Below are positions 34,007 through 42,973 of a stretch of 47,195 nt of DNA, in pieces. Origin of the DNA: Acidimicrobiales bacterium (GTDB lineage Bacteria > Actinomycetota > Acidimicrobiia > Acidimicrobiales > MedAcidi-G1); the NCBI GenBank assembly GCA_030748555.1, contig JASMLT010000008.1:1-47195 (forward strand). Reading direction: 5' to 3'. The position numbers and the translations under genes were made by a program. Position 1 is the stretch's first letter, and each line of letters starts with the position of its first letter. The notes under the pieces are model-generated. The model did not search any database. It had not been told where the DNA came from and saw only the letters and a list, made by a program, of their open reading frames with translations.

Positions 34007-34513
34007 ATGGAACGCCCTGAAATAAACTGGGAGCACACTGAAAGTTTTACTGCAGGTACGGTTGGCCCGCAGGGTCGGCGTGTCTTTTTCTTGCAGGCTT
34101 CTTGTGGGAATCAAGTTCTTTCTTTGAAAGTTGAGAAACAGCAAATGGCTGGTTTGGCCGATTTTCTAACAAGCATGCTAAATGATCTGCCTCCAACAGT
34201 CGAATCCGTAAACATCGGCATTGTCGATCAGGTTCATCCCAAGTTTATAGAACCAGAGGAACCTGATTGGGTAATCGGCAGTTTAGGCGTCACTTATGAG
34301 CAATCAGAAGATCAACTAATACTTATAGCGGAAGAACTTATTCGGGACGAAGCGTCTGAACCTGCACAAGCTCGACTGTCATTAAGTCGGCTTCAAGTCG
34401 AACATTTTATTCAAACAGCCCAAGAACTGATTTCTAGCGGTCGTCCTCTTTGCCCTTACTGCGGCTCCCCTCTCGAACCGGATGCTGCGGGCTGGTGCCC
34501 GTGTTCCAACTAG
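34007..34513 (+). CDS. DUF3090 family protein with C-terminal cysteine cluster
   Basis: The 168-residue product begins MERPEINWEHTESFTAGTVGPQGRRVFFLQA, the DUF3090 signature of actinobacteria. The C-terminus carries a compact zinc-ribbon-like set: Cys149, Cys152 (CPYCGSPL), Cys164 and Cys166 (GWCPCSN). The middle part is acidic with LILIAEELI-type helices. It is the centre of the conserved phosphatase/DUF3090/kinase-like trio and no biochemical function is established as far as I know. It lies 70 nt after the phosphatase gene. Confidence 0.9.
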   Translation: MERPEINWEHTESFTAGTVGPQGRRVFFLQASCGNQVLSLKVEKQQMAGLADFLTSMLNDLPPTVESVNIGIVDQVHPKFIEPEEPDWVIGSLGVTYEQSEDQLILIAEELIRDEASEPAQARLSLSRLQVEHFIQTAQELISSGRPLCPYCGSPLEPDAAGWCPCSN

Positions 34514-35285
34514 AAAGAAAAATACCTTGAAAGAGGAAAATGAAACAGAAACTGAAAAGAACCCTTTCAAAGATCGTGAACCTATAGAAAATGAGCTTGC
34601 TCTCGAAATACTGAACTTTGGAGAGATTGAGATAGCTGGTCGAATGCCCTGGGCCTCAAATGGAACTTTCTTAGTGAACTTAGAAAACGGTGGACTAAAT
34701 GTTCAAGGCATATATAAACCCGAGAAAGGTGAACGGCCTTTGTATGATTTCCCCCAAGGTATCTACAAAAGAGAGGTAGCAGCCTTTGAACTTGCAAATC
34801 ATTTGGGCTGGGGGCTCATACCTCCGACTGTGCTCAGGAACGGTCCTTTAGGGGTCGGCTCTTTGCAGCTTTACATACCTTGTAATTATGAGAAGCACTA
34901 TTTCACAATCCACAAAGACTCAAAGTTTAAAAATGACCTGATCCGTCTTGCAACTTTTGACCTTTTAGTCAATAACACTGATAGGAAAGCAGGCCATGTT
35001 CTAGTAGGAAATGATGGTTCTGTTTGGGCCATCGACAATTCTCTATGTTTTCACGAAGAATTTAAAATCCGAACCGTTATTTGGGATTTCAGCGGAGAAG
35101 AACTTCCAAAACAACTCATTTCAGACCTGACTTCGATAACTGATAATGGGCTACCAGAAAAATTTTCAGAACTATTGAATACAAATGAAATTGAAGCTCT
35201 TTTGCAACGAACACGAGCTCTTACCGCAAATGGCTCCTTGCCCCATGACCCATCAGGGAGACAGGTTCCTTGGCCTCTGCTTTGA
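34482..35285 (+). CDS. SCO1664 family protein, PI3/4-kinase-like
   Basis: The conserved part runs from LEILNFGEIEIAGRMPWASNGTFLV to the C-terminus. GIYKPEKGERPLYDFPQGIYKREVAAFEL is the nucleotide-binding lobe, LLVNNTDRKAGHVLV the catalytic loop (Asn and Asp as in PI3/4 and HipA-like kinases), and WAIDNSLCFH the metal-binding loop. These are visible features of an active kinase fold, but the substrate is unknown. The frame opens at ATG 34482, inside DUF3090, giving 267 residues; TTG at 34527, 13 nt after the DUF3090 stop, is an equally plausible start. It converges with etfA. Confidence 0.86.
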   Translation: MLRAGARVPTRKKNTLKEENETETEKNPFKDREPIENELALEILNFGEIEIAGRMPWASNGTFLVNLENGGLNVQGIYKPEKGERPLYDFPQGIYKREVAAFELANHLGWGLIPPTVLRNGPLGVGSLQLYIPCNYEKHYFTIHKDSKFKNDLIRLATFDLLVNNTDRKAGHVLVGNDGSVWAIDNSLCFHEEFKIRTVIWDFSGEELPKQLISDLTSITDNGLPEKFSELLNTNEIEALLQRTRALTANGSLPHDPSGRQVPWPLL

Positions 35286-35295
35286 GAAGCTGCCG

Positions 35296-36261
35296 CTATT
35301 GAGCTTCGAGAGCCTCAATTAGTTTCGGCAAAACTTTGTGTACATCACCAACTATTCCAAGGTCTGCTATCCCGAAAATTGGTGCCTCCTCATCTTTGTT
35401 AATAGCAATGATGTTGGCTGAACCCTTCATCCCCACTAAATGCTGCGTAGCCCCAGAAATGCCGCAGGCAAGGTAAACCGTCGGCTTGACTACCTTTCCG
35501 GTCTGTCCAACTTGGTATGAATAAGGCACCCAACCTGCGTCTACGACAGCACGAGATGCTCCGGGGGCTCCTTTAACCAGACTTGCCAACTTTTCGATCA
35601 TTTCATATTTATCAGGCTCTCCAAGACCTCGACCTCCAGATACGACAATGTTCGCTTCGTCCAAACGTGGCCCACTGCTTTCCTCAACGAATTGATCTTT
35701 GACAACTGCAGCTCCGGTACCACCAAGATCCCCTACTTGGAGCGTTGATACAGATGCGGGATCCCCACCCGTGGATTCTGCCGCAAAAGATTTTGGTCGC
35801 ACGACAAAAATATCCAGACCTTCAGCTGTAGTTCCTGTAAAGACGTCTTTGGTTCCTCCGAATACAGGTTCGTGAGCAAGAAGGCGGTCTCCATCTGGTT
35901 TTAAATCAACAACATTGGTTATCACAGGAGTGTCAAGTTTCGCTGAGAGACGCCCTGCCACATCGCGCCCATCGTAAGTCGTGCCACATAAAAGAACATC
36001 TGGACCTGACCCCTGCGAACAAGCATCAGCTATAGCAGATGCAATTCTCGGACCGGCAAGTCCATTATCTAGTGGTCCAATTGAATGAACCACTGAAGCT
36101 CCGTGGTCACCCAATTCTGCTGCGACCGAATCTGCATCACCGGCAATTACAACCTCTACAGAGTCCGCCAATTCGCGGGCTTTAGCTAAAAGTTCAAGAG
36201 TAATCGAAGCTACAACACCATCACTTGCTTCGCCATGGACCCATATTTTTGAAAATCCCAT
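35296..36261 (-). CDS. etfA: Electron transfer flavoprotein, alpha subunit
   Basis: The 321-residue product carries FAD and moves electrons from acyl-CoA dehydrogenases to the respiratory chain. The C-terminal FAD domain is clear: [54 protein letters not shown] and [20 protein letters not shown]. It follows etfB by 11 nt on the minus strand. The beta-oxidation partners are not in this window. Confidence 0.96.
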   Translation of the reverse strand: MGFSKIWVHGEASDGVVASITLELLAKARELADSVEVVIAGDADSVAAELGDHGASVVHSIGPLDNGLAGPRIASAIADACSQGSGPDVLLCGTTYDGRDVAGRLSAKLDTPVITNVVDLKPDGDRLLAHEPVFGGTKDVFTGTTAEGLDIFVVRPKSFAAESTGGDPASVSTLQVGDLGGTGAAVVKDQFVEESSGPRLDEANIVVSGGRGLGEPDKYEMIEKLASLVKGAPGASRAVVDAGWVPYSYQVGQTGKVVKPTVYLACGISGATQHLVGMKGSANIIAINKDEEAPIFGIADLGIVGDVHKVLPKLIEALEAQ

Positions 36262-36272
36262 TCGTTTGCCTC

Positions 36273-37052
36273 CTAAAGAACCTTAAGCTCATCGAGAAAA
36301 GCCATGATCCGTTCATGAGCTTCACCTTCATCAACAATTACTTCACCGGCTTCACGAGCGGGAGCGTCGGCTATCTCAGTTATCTCTTGGCGAGCACCTG
36401 CCCAACCAACTGTTGCTGGATCAATTTCTAGTGCTGCGAGATCAAGTTCTTCAACAGGTTTGTTCTTTGCTGCCATGATCCCTTTGAATGATGGATAACG
36501 CGGCTCGACTACACCAGCCGTAACTGAGATGACGGCCGGGAGAGGACACTCAACCACGTCATAACCAGACTCTGTTTGACGTTTAACAGTTGCCAGCTCA
36601 CCGTCTACTGAAACTTCTTTTCCGAAAGTGACAGACGGAAGACCTAAAATTTCTGCCATCTGCTCTGGAACTGTTCCGGTGTATCCGTCACTTGACTCAG
36701 TAGCAGTGAGAATCAAGTCAGGATTCGAACGTTTGATGGCTGCTGCTAAGACTTTTGCAGTGGAAAGAGAGTCAGAACCAGCAAGTGCTTCATCACTTAC
36801 CAAAATTGCGCTTTCAGCCCCCATAGCTAATGCAGTACGCAAGCCTCCGGTTTCTCCTCCTGGAGTCATCGAGACAAGACGGACTTCTCCTGACCCAGCG
36901 GCATCGACGAGCTGCAGAGCCATCTCGACTCCATAAGAGTCAGACTCATCAAGAATTAATTTGGTGTCACGCTTTAAAGTTTTCGTATCGGGATTCAACT
37001 CACCTGGGTCAGCCGGATCCGGAATCTGTTTAACACAAACAACTACATCCAT
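36273..37052 (-). CDS. etfB: Electron transfer flavoprotein, beta subunit
   Basis: The 259-residue product pairs with EtfA and binds AMP. MDVVVCVKQIPDPADPGELNP is the typical N-terminus, and DSYGVEMALQLVDAAGSGEVRLVSMTPG and LLTATESSDGYTGTVPEQMAEILGLPSVTF follow as in the family. It is the first gene of the etfBA pair, with a 175-nt divergent gap before the lipid kinase gene. Confidence 0.96.
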   Translation of the reverse strand: MDVVVCVKQIPDPADPGELNPDTKTLKRDTKLILDESDSYGVEMALQLVDAAGSGEVRLVSMTPGGETGGLRTALAMGAESAILVSDEALAGSDSLSTAKVLAAAIKRSNPDLILTATESSDGYTGTVPEQMAEILGLPSVTFGKEVSVDGELATVKRQTESGYDVVECPLPAVISVTAGVVEPRYPSFKGIMAAKNKPVEELDLAALEIDPATVGWAGARQEITEIADAPAREAGEVIVDEGEAHERIMAFLDELKVL

Positions 37053-37227
37053 TTCGCTATTTTGCCCTTTATATGTTCAAACTGGTACATCAAGTGACCA
37101 ATTTCATGCGATTTTATAAGATTTTTTTCATCCTCTCAAAAAAGAGAAAAACCGTTTTCAAATAGTTCAACAACAGTTCGGCTTCAACACAAATCTTTTA
37201 GCAATTCACAACTACTGTTAATTGGAC

Positions 37228-38202
37228 ATGAAAGTTCTCCTAATAGTAAATCCTTTAGCTTCCGCTGTAACTGGAAGAACAAGGGCCGTTATTCAAAAAG
37301 CACTATCAGCTGACCACCGCCTCGAAGTGGCAGTAACCAATCGCCGAGGTCATGCTACGCGAATCGCCCAAAATGCGGCCAAGGATGGAATAGACATTGT
37401 GGTGGTACTTGGAGGAGATGGAACATTAAATGAAGTAGCTAACGGTTTAGTCGACTCTGGAACTGCTATGGCTGCTATTCCCGGTGGTTCTACAAATGTT
37501 TTTGCTCGCACTTTGGGTGTCCCTGACGATCCTATTGAAGCCACAGGAGCCTTATTGGACTCTCTGGAAGCTGGATCGACTCACCGGATAGGCCTAGGTT
37601 CAGTGAACGATAGGTATTTCCTTTTTCATGCTGGAATAGGGTTTGATGCAGCAGTCGTCGAGCAAGTCGAGAAAAAAAGCGGTGTCCTAAAACGTTTCGC
37701 TGGCCATCCTCTCTTCGTTGTTGCCGCAATCGGAACTTGGCTCCGACACTACGACAGAAAACGTCCCGCTTTCCGCATCTCAACTCGGAAAATGGGCGAT
37801 GAAGAAATCGGCGATCTGGAAAATACAGGAGTCGAAGGGTTATTTTCAGTCTGTTTAAATACCGACCCATATACATATCTAGGAACAAGAAAAATTTCTC
37901 TAGCTCCGCATGCAAATTTAGACACCCCATTGGCCATGGCAACGTTCAAAAATCTGACTTTGAAAAGATTGCTTCCAGTCGTCTTTGGGTCTTTAGGAAT
38001 CGGAAAATCTACAACCACATCGAGTCGTGTCGTAGATTTGCGAAGTGATTTAACTGAAGCACAGGCAATCGCTTATAAATCGGTACCTCTGCAAGTAGAC
38101 GGTGATTTTCTCGGAAATTTCGAAGAGTTTTCATTTCGTTATAAAGCATCTTGTTTGGATGTGGTGATGCCAATAAAGACACCCGACTCGCAAAATTATT
38201 GA
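37228..38202 (+). CDS. Diacylglycerol/lipid kinase family protein (YegS/DagK-like)
   Basis: The 324-residue product begins MKVLLIVNPLASAVTGRTRAVI and has VVVLGGDGTLNEVANGL, the glycine-rich ATP-binding signature of lipid and diacylglycerol kinases, followed by AAIPGGSTNVFARTLG and FHAGIGFDAAVVEQVEKKSG. The C-terminal LQVDGDFLG is the expected end motif. The ATG at 37228 is preferred to a TTG at 37222. It overlaps the convergent glycerophosphodiesterase by 7 nt. The specific lipid is unknown. Confidence 0.92.
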   Translation: MKVLLIVNPLASAVTGRTRAVIQKALSADHRLEVAVTNRRGHATRIAQNAAKDGIDIVVVLGGDGTLNEVANGLVDSGTAMAAIPGGSTNVFARTLGVPDDPIEATGALLDSLEAGSTHRIGLGSVNDRYFLFHAGIGFDAAVVEQVEKKSGVLKRFAGHPLFVVAAIGTWLRHYDRKRPAFRISTRKMGDEEIGDLENTGVEGLFSVCLNTDPYTYLGTRKISLAPHANLDTPLAMATFKNLTLKRLLPVVFGSLGIGKSTTTSSRVVDLRSDLTEAQAIAYKSVPLQVDGDFLGNFEEFSFRYKASCLDVVMPIKTPDSQNY

Positions 38203-38894
38203 TTTAAAACTTCTACTGCTAGACCGGGGAGATTGGTGATTATCCCATCGACTCCCCATTCGCTTAGCTGCAAAATCCTGCTTTCGTCATCAACAGTCCA
38301 AACATTAACTTTTAATCCACGAGAATGTGCTTGTTCTATCAGAGACTCATCAACTAAATCATCCCAAGGGTTAATTGATGAATGGTTATGAGCTTTTACA
38401 CGGTCAAGTATCTGGATGCCATCGCTTCTTTCGGCGACAAGCCATCCAGTAGCAATTGAGGGATCTGTTTCTTTAATTCGATTAATTGCATTCATATCAA
38501 AAGACGAGACCAATATCTCGTCAGCCGGCTTATAAGCCCTTACCAGTCCAACTACTGCTTCACAAACAAGGTCCACTTCATCAAAGTCAGGTTCACCAGG
38601 AAGGTGCTTTATTTCTATGTTTACTCCCATGCTTTCTGACGCCTCGAAAGCTTCAGCTAAACTTGGGACTCCTTCCGGGAGACAATCTGAGTCTAAATCC
38701 CTTATTAAACTGCCATCTACAAGATGGGCGTCATGATGAACTACTAAAACACCGTCTTTTGATCGACGCACATCCAGTTCGATCCAGTCAGCACCTTGAT
38801 CAAAGGCTCCTGAAAAAGCATCTAAAGAATTCTCAGGAAAATCAGCTGAAGCTCCTCGATGCGCAATTACCAAAGGGCGTTTTTGAAAGTTCAC
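38196..38894 (-). CDS. Glycerophosphodiester phosphodiesterase
   Basis: The 232-residue TIM-barrel product has VIAHRGASADFPENSLDAF and WIELDVRRSKDGVLVVHHD, which supply the catalytic His, Arg, Glu and Asp residues of the family. It also has NVWTVDDESRILQLSEWGVDGIITNLP at the C-terminus, a clear GDPD end. It lacks a signal peptide, so it is likely cytoplasmic and hydrolyses deacylated phospholipid headgroups to glycerol-3-phosphate. Confidence 0.92.
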   Translation of the reverse strand: MNFQKRPLVIAHRGASADFPENSLDAFSGAFDQGADWIELDVRRSKDGVLVVHHDAHLVDGSLIRDLDSDCLPEGVPSLAEAFEASESMGVNIEIKHLPGEPDFDEVDLVCEAVVGLVRAYKPADEILVSSFDMNAINRIKETDPSIATGWLVAERSDGIQILDRVKAHNHSSINPWDDLVDESLIEQAHSRGLKVNVWTVDDESRILQLSEWGVDGIITNLPGLAVEVLNQ

Positions 38895-38908
38895 AAATTT
38901 ACTCTGCC

Positions 38909-40393
38909 TTATAAATCAATTTTTTCAAAAATTCTGTCAGAAGGTAAACAAATTTGGAATCTCACACCTTTACCTGTTCCATTTGAAATCACATTAAGAG
39001 ATCCTTCTAACTCCTGTTGGATGAATGTTTTCACTATCGTAAGGCCAAGTCCGACATTGTTTTCGATATCAAAACCTTCGGGAAGCCCAACCCCATTATC
39101 AGAAACTTCTACCATTACTGCCTCTGCGTTTTTGCTCAATAAAACATCGACCTTGCCATTTTCAAGTTCCTCCGAGGCTGGCTTGAAACCATGATCTAAA
39201 GCATTTTGCAGCAACTCAGTCACCACAACTGCCAGAGTGGTCGTAACCTCTGAAGGCAATAAGCCAGTGTCACCACTAACTTCTATAGAAACAGGTTTAA
39301 CCGGTGAGCTTAAACCTTCTTTTACCAGCTCTACAAGGGGTCGCATTACCTCTCCAAAAGTAACCTCTCCTTCCTGGCTAACTGCAAGAGTTTCATGCAC
39401 CACCGCTATCGCTCCTATACGACGCACCGATTCGTTTAATGCCATTTGAGCTTCATCGGAATCCAGCCGTCGACCTTGAATTCTTAGTAAGGAAGAAATG
39501 GTTTGAAGATTGTTCTTTACCCGATGGTGTATTTCACGGATCGTCGCATCTTTTGAAATTAACTGCCTATCACGGCGGCGCAATTCCGTCACATCTCTGA
39601 CCAATACTGCAGCTCCCGTAGCCTTACCTGAATGTAAAAGTGGAAAGCAATGACTTACAACAAAGGTTTTATCCTCTCGTTCTAACTCATCTGTAACAGA
39701 ACTCTTAAGAGAAAAAGCTTCATTAAGAATTTTTGAACTTAATCCAGTCTCTTCAAATCGTGATCCAACCACTGGTCTATGCCAACCAAGTCGATGCAAC
39801 AAAGAAACTGCATTTGGAGAAGCAAACTCTATTTGACCATCGGTATTCACTAGAAGCAGTCCATCTCCAAGTCTTGGCATTCGATGCCGGAACCGTGATT
39901 CCTCTCCGTATGGAAATTCTCCTCGTTCAAACATCTCCGCGAACCTGTCGAAGATACTTAAATAAGTTCTTTCCATTTCCGATCTGGGCGGTTCTACAAT
40001 GGAAGCTTTTTCGCTAGCTAAAATTGCTACCGTTTCGCCTTTCCACATAACCGGTATCGCCATAACACTAATCTCACGATCACCACCCACTGGGACTTTC
40101 CCGTTTGATATTTGAGCATTCACAAAAGTTTCAGATACCAATGGTCGACTTTGCGCTTCAAACTTTTGACCAACTAAATCAGCCCTATACAAAGTAGTTG
40201 AAGTAGTGGGACGCACGTGTGCCAGTAGAACAAAAGAATCAACTGGTGGCTCTTTGGTGGGTAAATATAGAAGTAAATCAGAAAAAGAAAGATCTGCCAA
40301 TAAGCCCCAAGATCTTGTTAAATCCTGCAAGTAAGAAATTAAGTCATCTTCGAGATTGCTGTTCTCCCTAGCTAATTCTTCTAGAGACGCCAT
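38909..40393 (-). CDS. PdtaS-like sensor histidine kinase (GAF/PAS, HisKA_2, HATPase)
   Basis: The 494-residue product is soluble. Residues about 1-150 form a GAF-like sensor of the actinobacterial H_kinase_N type, 165-270 a PAS domain (LLVNTDGQIEFASPNAVSLLHRLG), then the phospho-acceptor helix EIHHRVKNNLQTISSLLRIQ (His289/290), and a C-terminal ATPase with VSDNGVGLPEGFDIENNVGLGLTIV. This layout matches PdtaS/Rv3220c, which signals to an ANTAR-domain response regulator. No response regulator gene is adjacent. It neighbours the glycerophosphodiesterase by 14 nt. Confidence 0.88.
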   Translation of the reverse strand: MASLEELARENSNLEDDLISYLQDLTRSWGLLADLSFSDLLLYLPTKEPPVDSFVLLAHVRPTTSTTLYRADLVGQKFEAQSRPLVSETFVNAQISNGKVPVGGDREISVMAIPVMWKGETVAILASEKASIVEPPRSEMERTYLSIFDRFAEMFERGEFPYGEESRFRHRMPRLGDGLLLVNTDGQIEFASPNAVSLLHRLGWHRPVVGSRFEETGLSSKILNEAFSLKSSVTDELEREDKTFVVSHCFPLLHSGKATGAAVLVRDVTELRRRDRQLISKDATIREIHHRVKNNLQTISSLLRIQGRRLDSDEAQMALNESVRRIGAIAVVHETLAVSQEGEVTFGEVMRPLVELVKEGLSSPVKPVSIEVSGDTGLLPSEVTTTLAVVVTELLQNALDHGFKPASEELENGKVDVLLSKNAEAVMVEVSDNGVGLPEGFDIENNVGLGLTIVKTFIQQELEGSLNVISNGTGKGVRFQICLPSDRIFEKIDL

Positions 40394-40436
40394 TTCAAAA
40401 GGTCTTTCACATTGACTTCCTGTTGCTCACAAAGAT

Positions 40437-40667
40437 TCAACTAAAGCCGACAGGGCGGCCTGAGTCTTGAATACCGATCTCTGCATAACCTATTTTGTCA
40501 CCAGGAATTCCGACTTCGCGACCATTAATATCCGTCAACCAAATGACACCCGCCTCTTTTTTCAGTGCTTCTTCCAGCTTTGATTTAAAATCACTCAAAT
40601 CGAAATCATCCGCCATTTCAAGGTTTATTTCCTTCTGCATATGTGCAATACCAATACGTAAATCCAC
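40437..40667 (-). CDS. DUF3107 family protein
   Basis: The 76-residue product has the pattern of actinobacterial DUF3107: MDLRIGIAHMQKEINLEM, an acidic helix, then GVIWLTDINGREVGIPGDKIGYAEI ending in RPVGFS. Translation starts at GTG (40667) with AGGGGAT upstream. It lies 17 nt downstream of mrp and 43 nt before the histidine kinase. Function is unknown to me. Confidence 0.85.
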   Translation of the reverse strand: MDLRIGIAHMQKEINLEMADDFDLSDFKSKLEEALKKEAGVIWLTDINGREVGIPGDKIGYAEIGIQDSGRPVGFS

Positions 40668-40684
40668 TTATTATCCCCTGACTA

Positions 40685-41539
40685 CTAGCTAATTTTAAGT
40701 TCTCGGTGACGTCGCTTAGAAGGTTTTAAATCCTCTTCCACGACTCTTGCTATCTCAGCAAAAATAGACCCGATTTCAGTAGAAGGGTCTACTGCCACTG
40801 GGTTTCCATTATCCGAACCTGCTCTTAACTCCGGAACTAAAGGTATCTGCCCCACCAGGGGAACACCTAACTTTTCTGCAAGAGCACTTCCACCACCTTC
40901 ACCGAATAGTTCGTAACGTTGACCGTCATCACCGGTAAACCAGGACATGTTCTCTATCACGCCTTTTACCTCTATTTCGACTTTCTCGGCCATGAAAGCT
41001 GCCCTCTGAGCAACTGATTGCGCAGCTATTTGTGGAGTTGTAACAACCAGCATCTCAGAATCGGGTAGAAAACCAGCTAAAGATATAGCAGTGTCTCCAG
41101 TCCCGGGCGGCAAATCAATAAGTAAAAAATCAGGTTCATTCCAAGCAACATCTGTTAGGAACTGATTGAGTGCTTTGTGAAGCATTGGTCCACGCCAGAT
41201 CACAGGTTGGTCTTCTTCTGCAAAAAATCCCATAGAAATTGACCTCACTCCATGTGCAGAAGGTGGAATGAGCATGTCATCAATAACACTTGGAGGCTCA
41301 GTGATACCCAACATTCTCGGTATGGAAAACCCCCAAACATCTGCATCAATTACGGCTACATCATTTCCTCGCTTTGAAAGAGCCACTGCCAAGTTTGTCG
41401 TAACAGAAGACTTCCCGACTCCACCTTTGCCGGAAGCCACAAGAAGAACCCGGGTTTTTACGTTGGCTTCAAAAAATGAAACAGGTGTTCCATCATGAGG
41501 TCTTTCCTGGTGTGATTCTGTTGGGGCTTCTTCATCCAT
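40685..41539 (-). CDS. mrp: Mrp/NBP35-family P-loop ATPase (Fe-S carrier type)
   Basis: The 284-residue product has the deviant Walker A VASGKGGVGKSSVTTNLAVAL (residues 35-45), VIDADVWGFSIPRMLG and LLIDLPPGTGD, which define the ApbC/Mrp family involved in Fe-S cluster transfer. The usual CPxC cluster ligands before GEGGG are missing: the position reads WFTGDDGQRYELFGEGGG. The N-terminal DUF59 domain is also absent. Actinobacterial Mrp proteins commonly lack these (from memory). It diverges from the SufR-like gene, strengthening an Fe-S theme. Confidence 0.9.
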   Translation of the reverse strand: MDEEAPTESHQERPHDGTPVSFFEANVKTRVLLVASGKGGVGKSSVTTNLAVALSKRGNDVAVIDADVWGFSIPRMLGITEPPSVIDDMLIPPSAHGVRSISMGFFAEEDQPVIWRGPMLHKALNQFLTDVAWNEPDFLLIDLPPGTGDTAISLAGFLPDSEMLVVTTPQIAAQSVAQRAAFMAEKVEIEVKGVIENMSWFTGDDGQRYELFGEGGGSALAEKLGVPLVGQIPLVPELRAGSDNGNPVAVDPSTEIGSIFAEIARVVEEDLKPSKRRHRELKIS

Positions 41540-41626
41540 TAATAAAAACTCTACTGCTGCTCTATTTTTTTGAATACCTAAACATTTCTTATTCGTTTCA
41601 AATTCAATGCTGCTACTTGCTTATGG

Positions 41627-41658
41627 GCAGTTTTGCTTGCCTTGTATGGCAAAATTGC
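41627..41658. promoter_or_regulatory. Nested palindrome between mrp and the SufR-like gene, candidate operator
   Basis: An inner dyad TTGCC-TTGTAT-GGCAA (41637-41652) is perfect over 5 bp. It sits within a larger dyad whose arms GCAGTTTTGC (41627-41636) and GCAAAATTGC (41649-41658) match except one G-T position. It lies in the 183-nt gap shared by the divergent mrp and SufR-like genes. A dimeric repressor site is the natural reading; binding is unproven. Confidence 0.45.
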
Positions 41659-41722
41659 TCTTCTTTTTAGGTATATTTTTCCCAACAAAAGAGTAAAGGC
41701 AGAGTTTAAGTAGAATGAAAGC

Positions 41723-42442
41723 ATGGAGAATACATCTCTCGACCATGCAGAATTCGCCTCTATAGTGACCGCAATAACTGGAGCCTTTGGCGATCCCACT
41801 AGAAGAGAAATTTACTTGCATATACGCGAATGTGAAGAGGGAACTAATGCATCACAAATCGCAGAAAAATTCAGCCTTCATCCCAATGTAGCTAGACATC
41901 ATTTAGACAAACTTCTTTCAGGCGGATATCTTGAAGTCTCACTTAAAAAAAGCATGGGATCGACCGCGGGTCGACCTTCGAAGACATACAAGATTTCAAA
42001 TTCCGATCAACCGTTAAATCTTGATGTAAGAAGGGATTCCATTCTTATAAGCCTCCTAGCTCGGACTCTGTCTCTCCTGCCGTCTGAGGAAGCTGAGAAA
42101 TTAGCAGAAGAAGTTGGCTCAGAGGTCGGACGTTCCATGGCGGAATCCTTGGGGATAATAGAAACACAACGTTCTTTTCGTTCGGCTACAGATGCAATTG
42201 TAGATGCACTTATCTCTCATGGATTTTCAGCTCGCGCGGAACAATCTGAGAATGGGCAACTAAGGATTCTTTCTGAGCACTGCCCTTTCGGAAGCATTCC
42301 AATTGAACATCCAGTTATTTGTGCAGTCGACCGAGGACTCGTCAGAGGAATGTTGAGCGTTTTATATGGTGACGTTAAAACTGATCTAACTTCTTCTTTG
42401 CCTATGGGTAACGAAGTGTGTGTTACTGAAGTTTCAATCTGA
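41723..42442 (+). CDS. SufR-like winged-helix regulator with C-terminal Fe-S cysteines
   Basis: The 239-residue product has an N-terminal winged-helix domain (AFGDPTRREIYLHIRECEEGTNASQIAEKFSLHPNVARHHLDKL), then an effector domain with Cys187, Cys200 and Cys233 in CPFG...HPVICAVD...EVCVTE. The Cys-x12-Cys and later Cys pattern resembles SufR, which senses [4Fe-4S] clusters and represses suf genes. Other ArsR-like regulators cannot be excluded. It diverges from mrp, an Fe-S carrier gene; no suf genes are in the window. Confidence 0.82.
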   Translation: MENTSLDHAEFASIVTAITGAFGDPTRREIYLHIRECEEGTNASQIAEKFSLHPNVARHHLDKLLSGGYLEVSLKKSMGSTAGRPSKTYKISNSDQPLNLDVRRDSILISLLARTLSLLPSEEAEKLAEEVGSEVGRSMAESLGIIETQRSFRSATDAIVDALISHGFSARAEQSENGQLRILSEHCPFGSIPIEHPVICAVDRGLVRGMLSVLYGDVKTDLTSSLPMGNEVCVTEVSI

Positions 42443-42490
42443 CCATGCCTTTTCTTCTTTTCTAAATATGCTCCATCAGTTTCTTTCACC

Positions 42491-42973
42491 ATGAAAATCT
42501 TCGTTGTTCGTCATGCTTCAGCGGTCGAGCGGTTTGTCTGGAACGGTGACGACTCAGAAAGACCTCTTGACGAAGAAGGTTCAAATCAGTCGCTGATGGT
42601 CGCTAAATACTTTTCTAATACCAATATTTCTTCTATTTTTTGCAGTCCAGCTGTGAGATGCCAGCAGACAATTTGGCCAACTGCTCGAAAATCAGGTGCC
42701 AAGGTTGAATTATCAAACTCACTTTCAGAAGGCTCTACTAGTCAAACAAATGGCTTGGTCGAAGAACTTACTCAAACAAAAAATTCAGATACTTCCTCAA
42801 TCCTTTGCAGCCACGGAGACGTGATTAGTGAATTAATAAGATCCCTGACTTTAAACGGAATGAATATCCCAAAAAGAAAAGGGTTTGCTAAAGCATCAAT
42901 TTGGGAATTACTTTTTTTAAATGGAAAAATAGATAGTGGTTTTTACCACGAATCACATTTGAGTCAACCCTAA
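42491..42973 (+). CDS. SixA-like histidine phosphatase family protein
   Basis: The 160-residue product begins MKIFVVRHASAVERFVWNGDDSERPLDEEG, with the RHA motif (His8) and the short SixA-like layout. IFCSPAVRCQQTIWPTA and SILCSHGDVISELIRSL supply the further conserved residues including the second His. SixA proteins remove phosphate from His-containing phosphotransfer proteins, but small members have varied substrates. It lies 48 nt after the SufR-like gene and overlaps the ccmH gene end by 4 nt. Confidence 0.88.
   Translation: MKIFVVRHASAVERFVWNGDDSERPLDEEGSNQSLMVAKYFSNTNISSIFCSPAVRCQQTIWPTARKSGAKVELSNSLSEGSTSQTNGLVEELTQTKNSDTSSILCSHGDVISELIRSLTLNGMNIPKRKGFAKASIWELLFLNGKIDSGFYHESHLSQP

Noticed and set aside
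37120-37160. CTCT-CAAAAA-AGAG hairpin between etfB and the lipid kinase
   Set aside because: Only a 4-bp stem in an A/T-rich divergent promoter region; not convincing as a terminator or operator.
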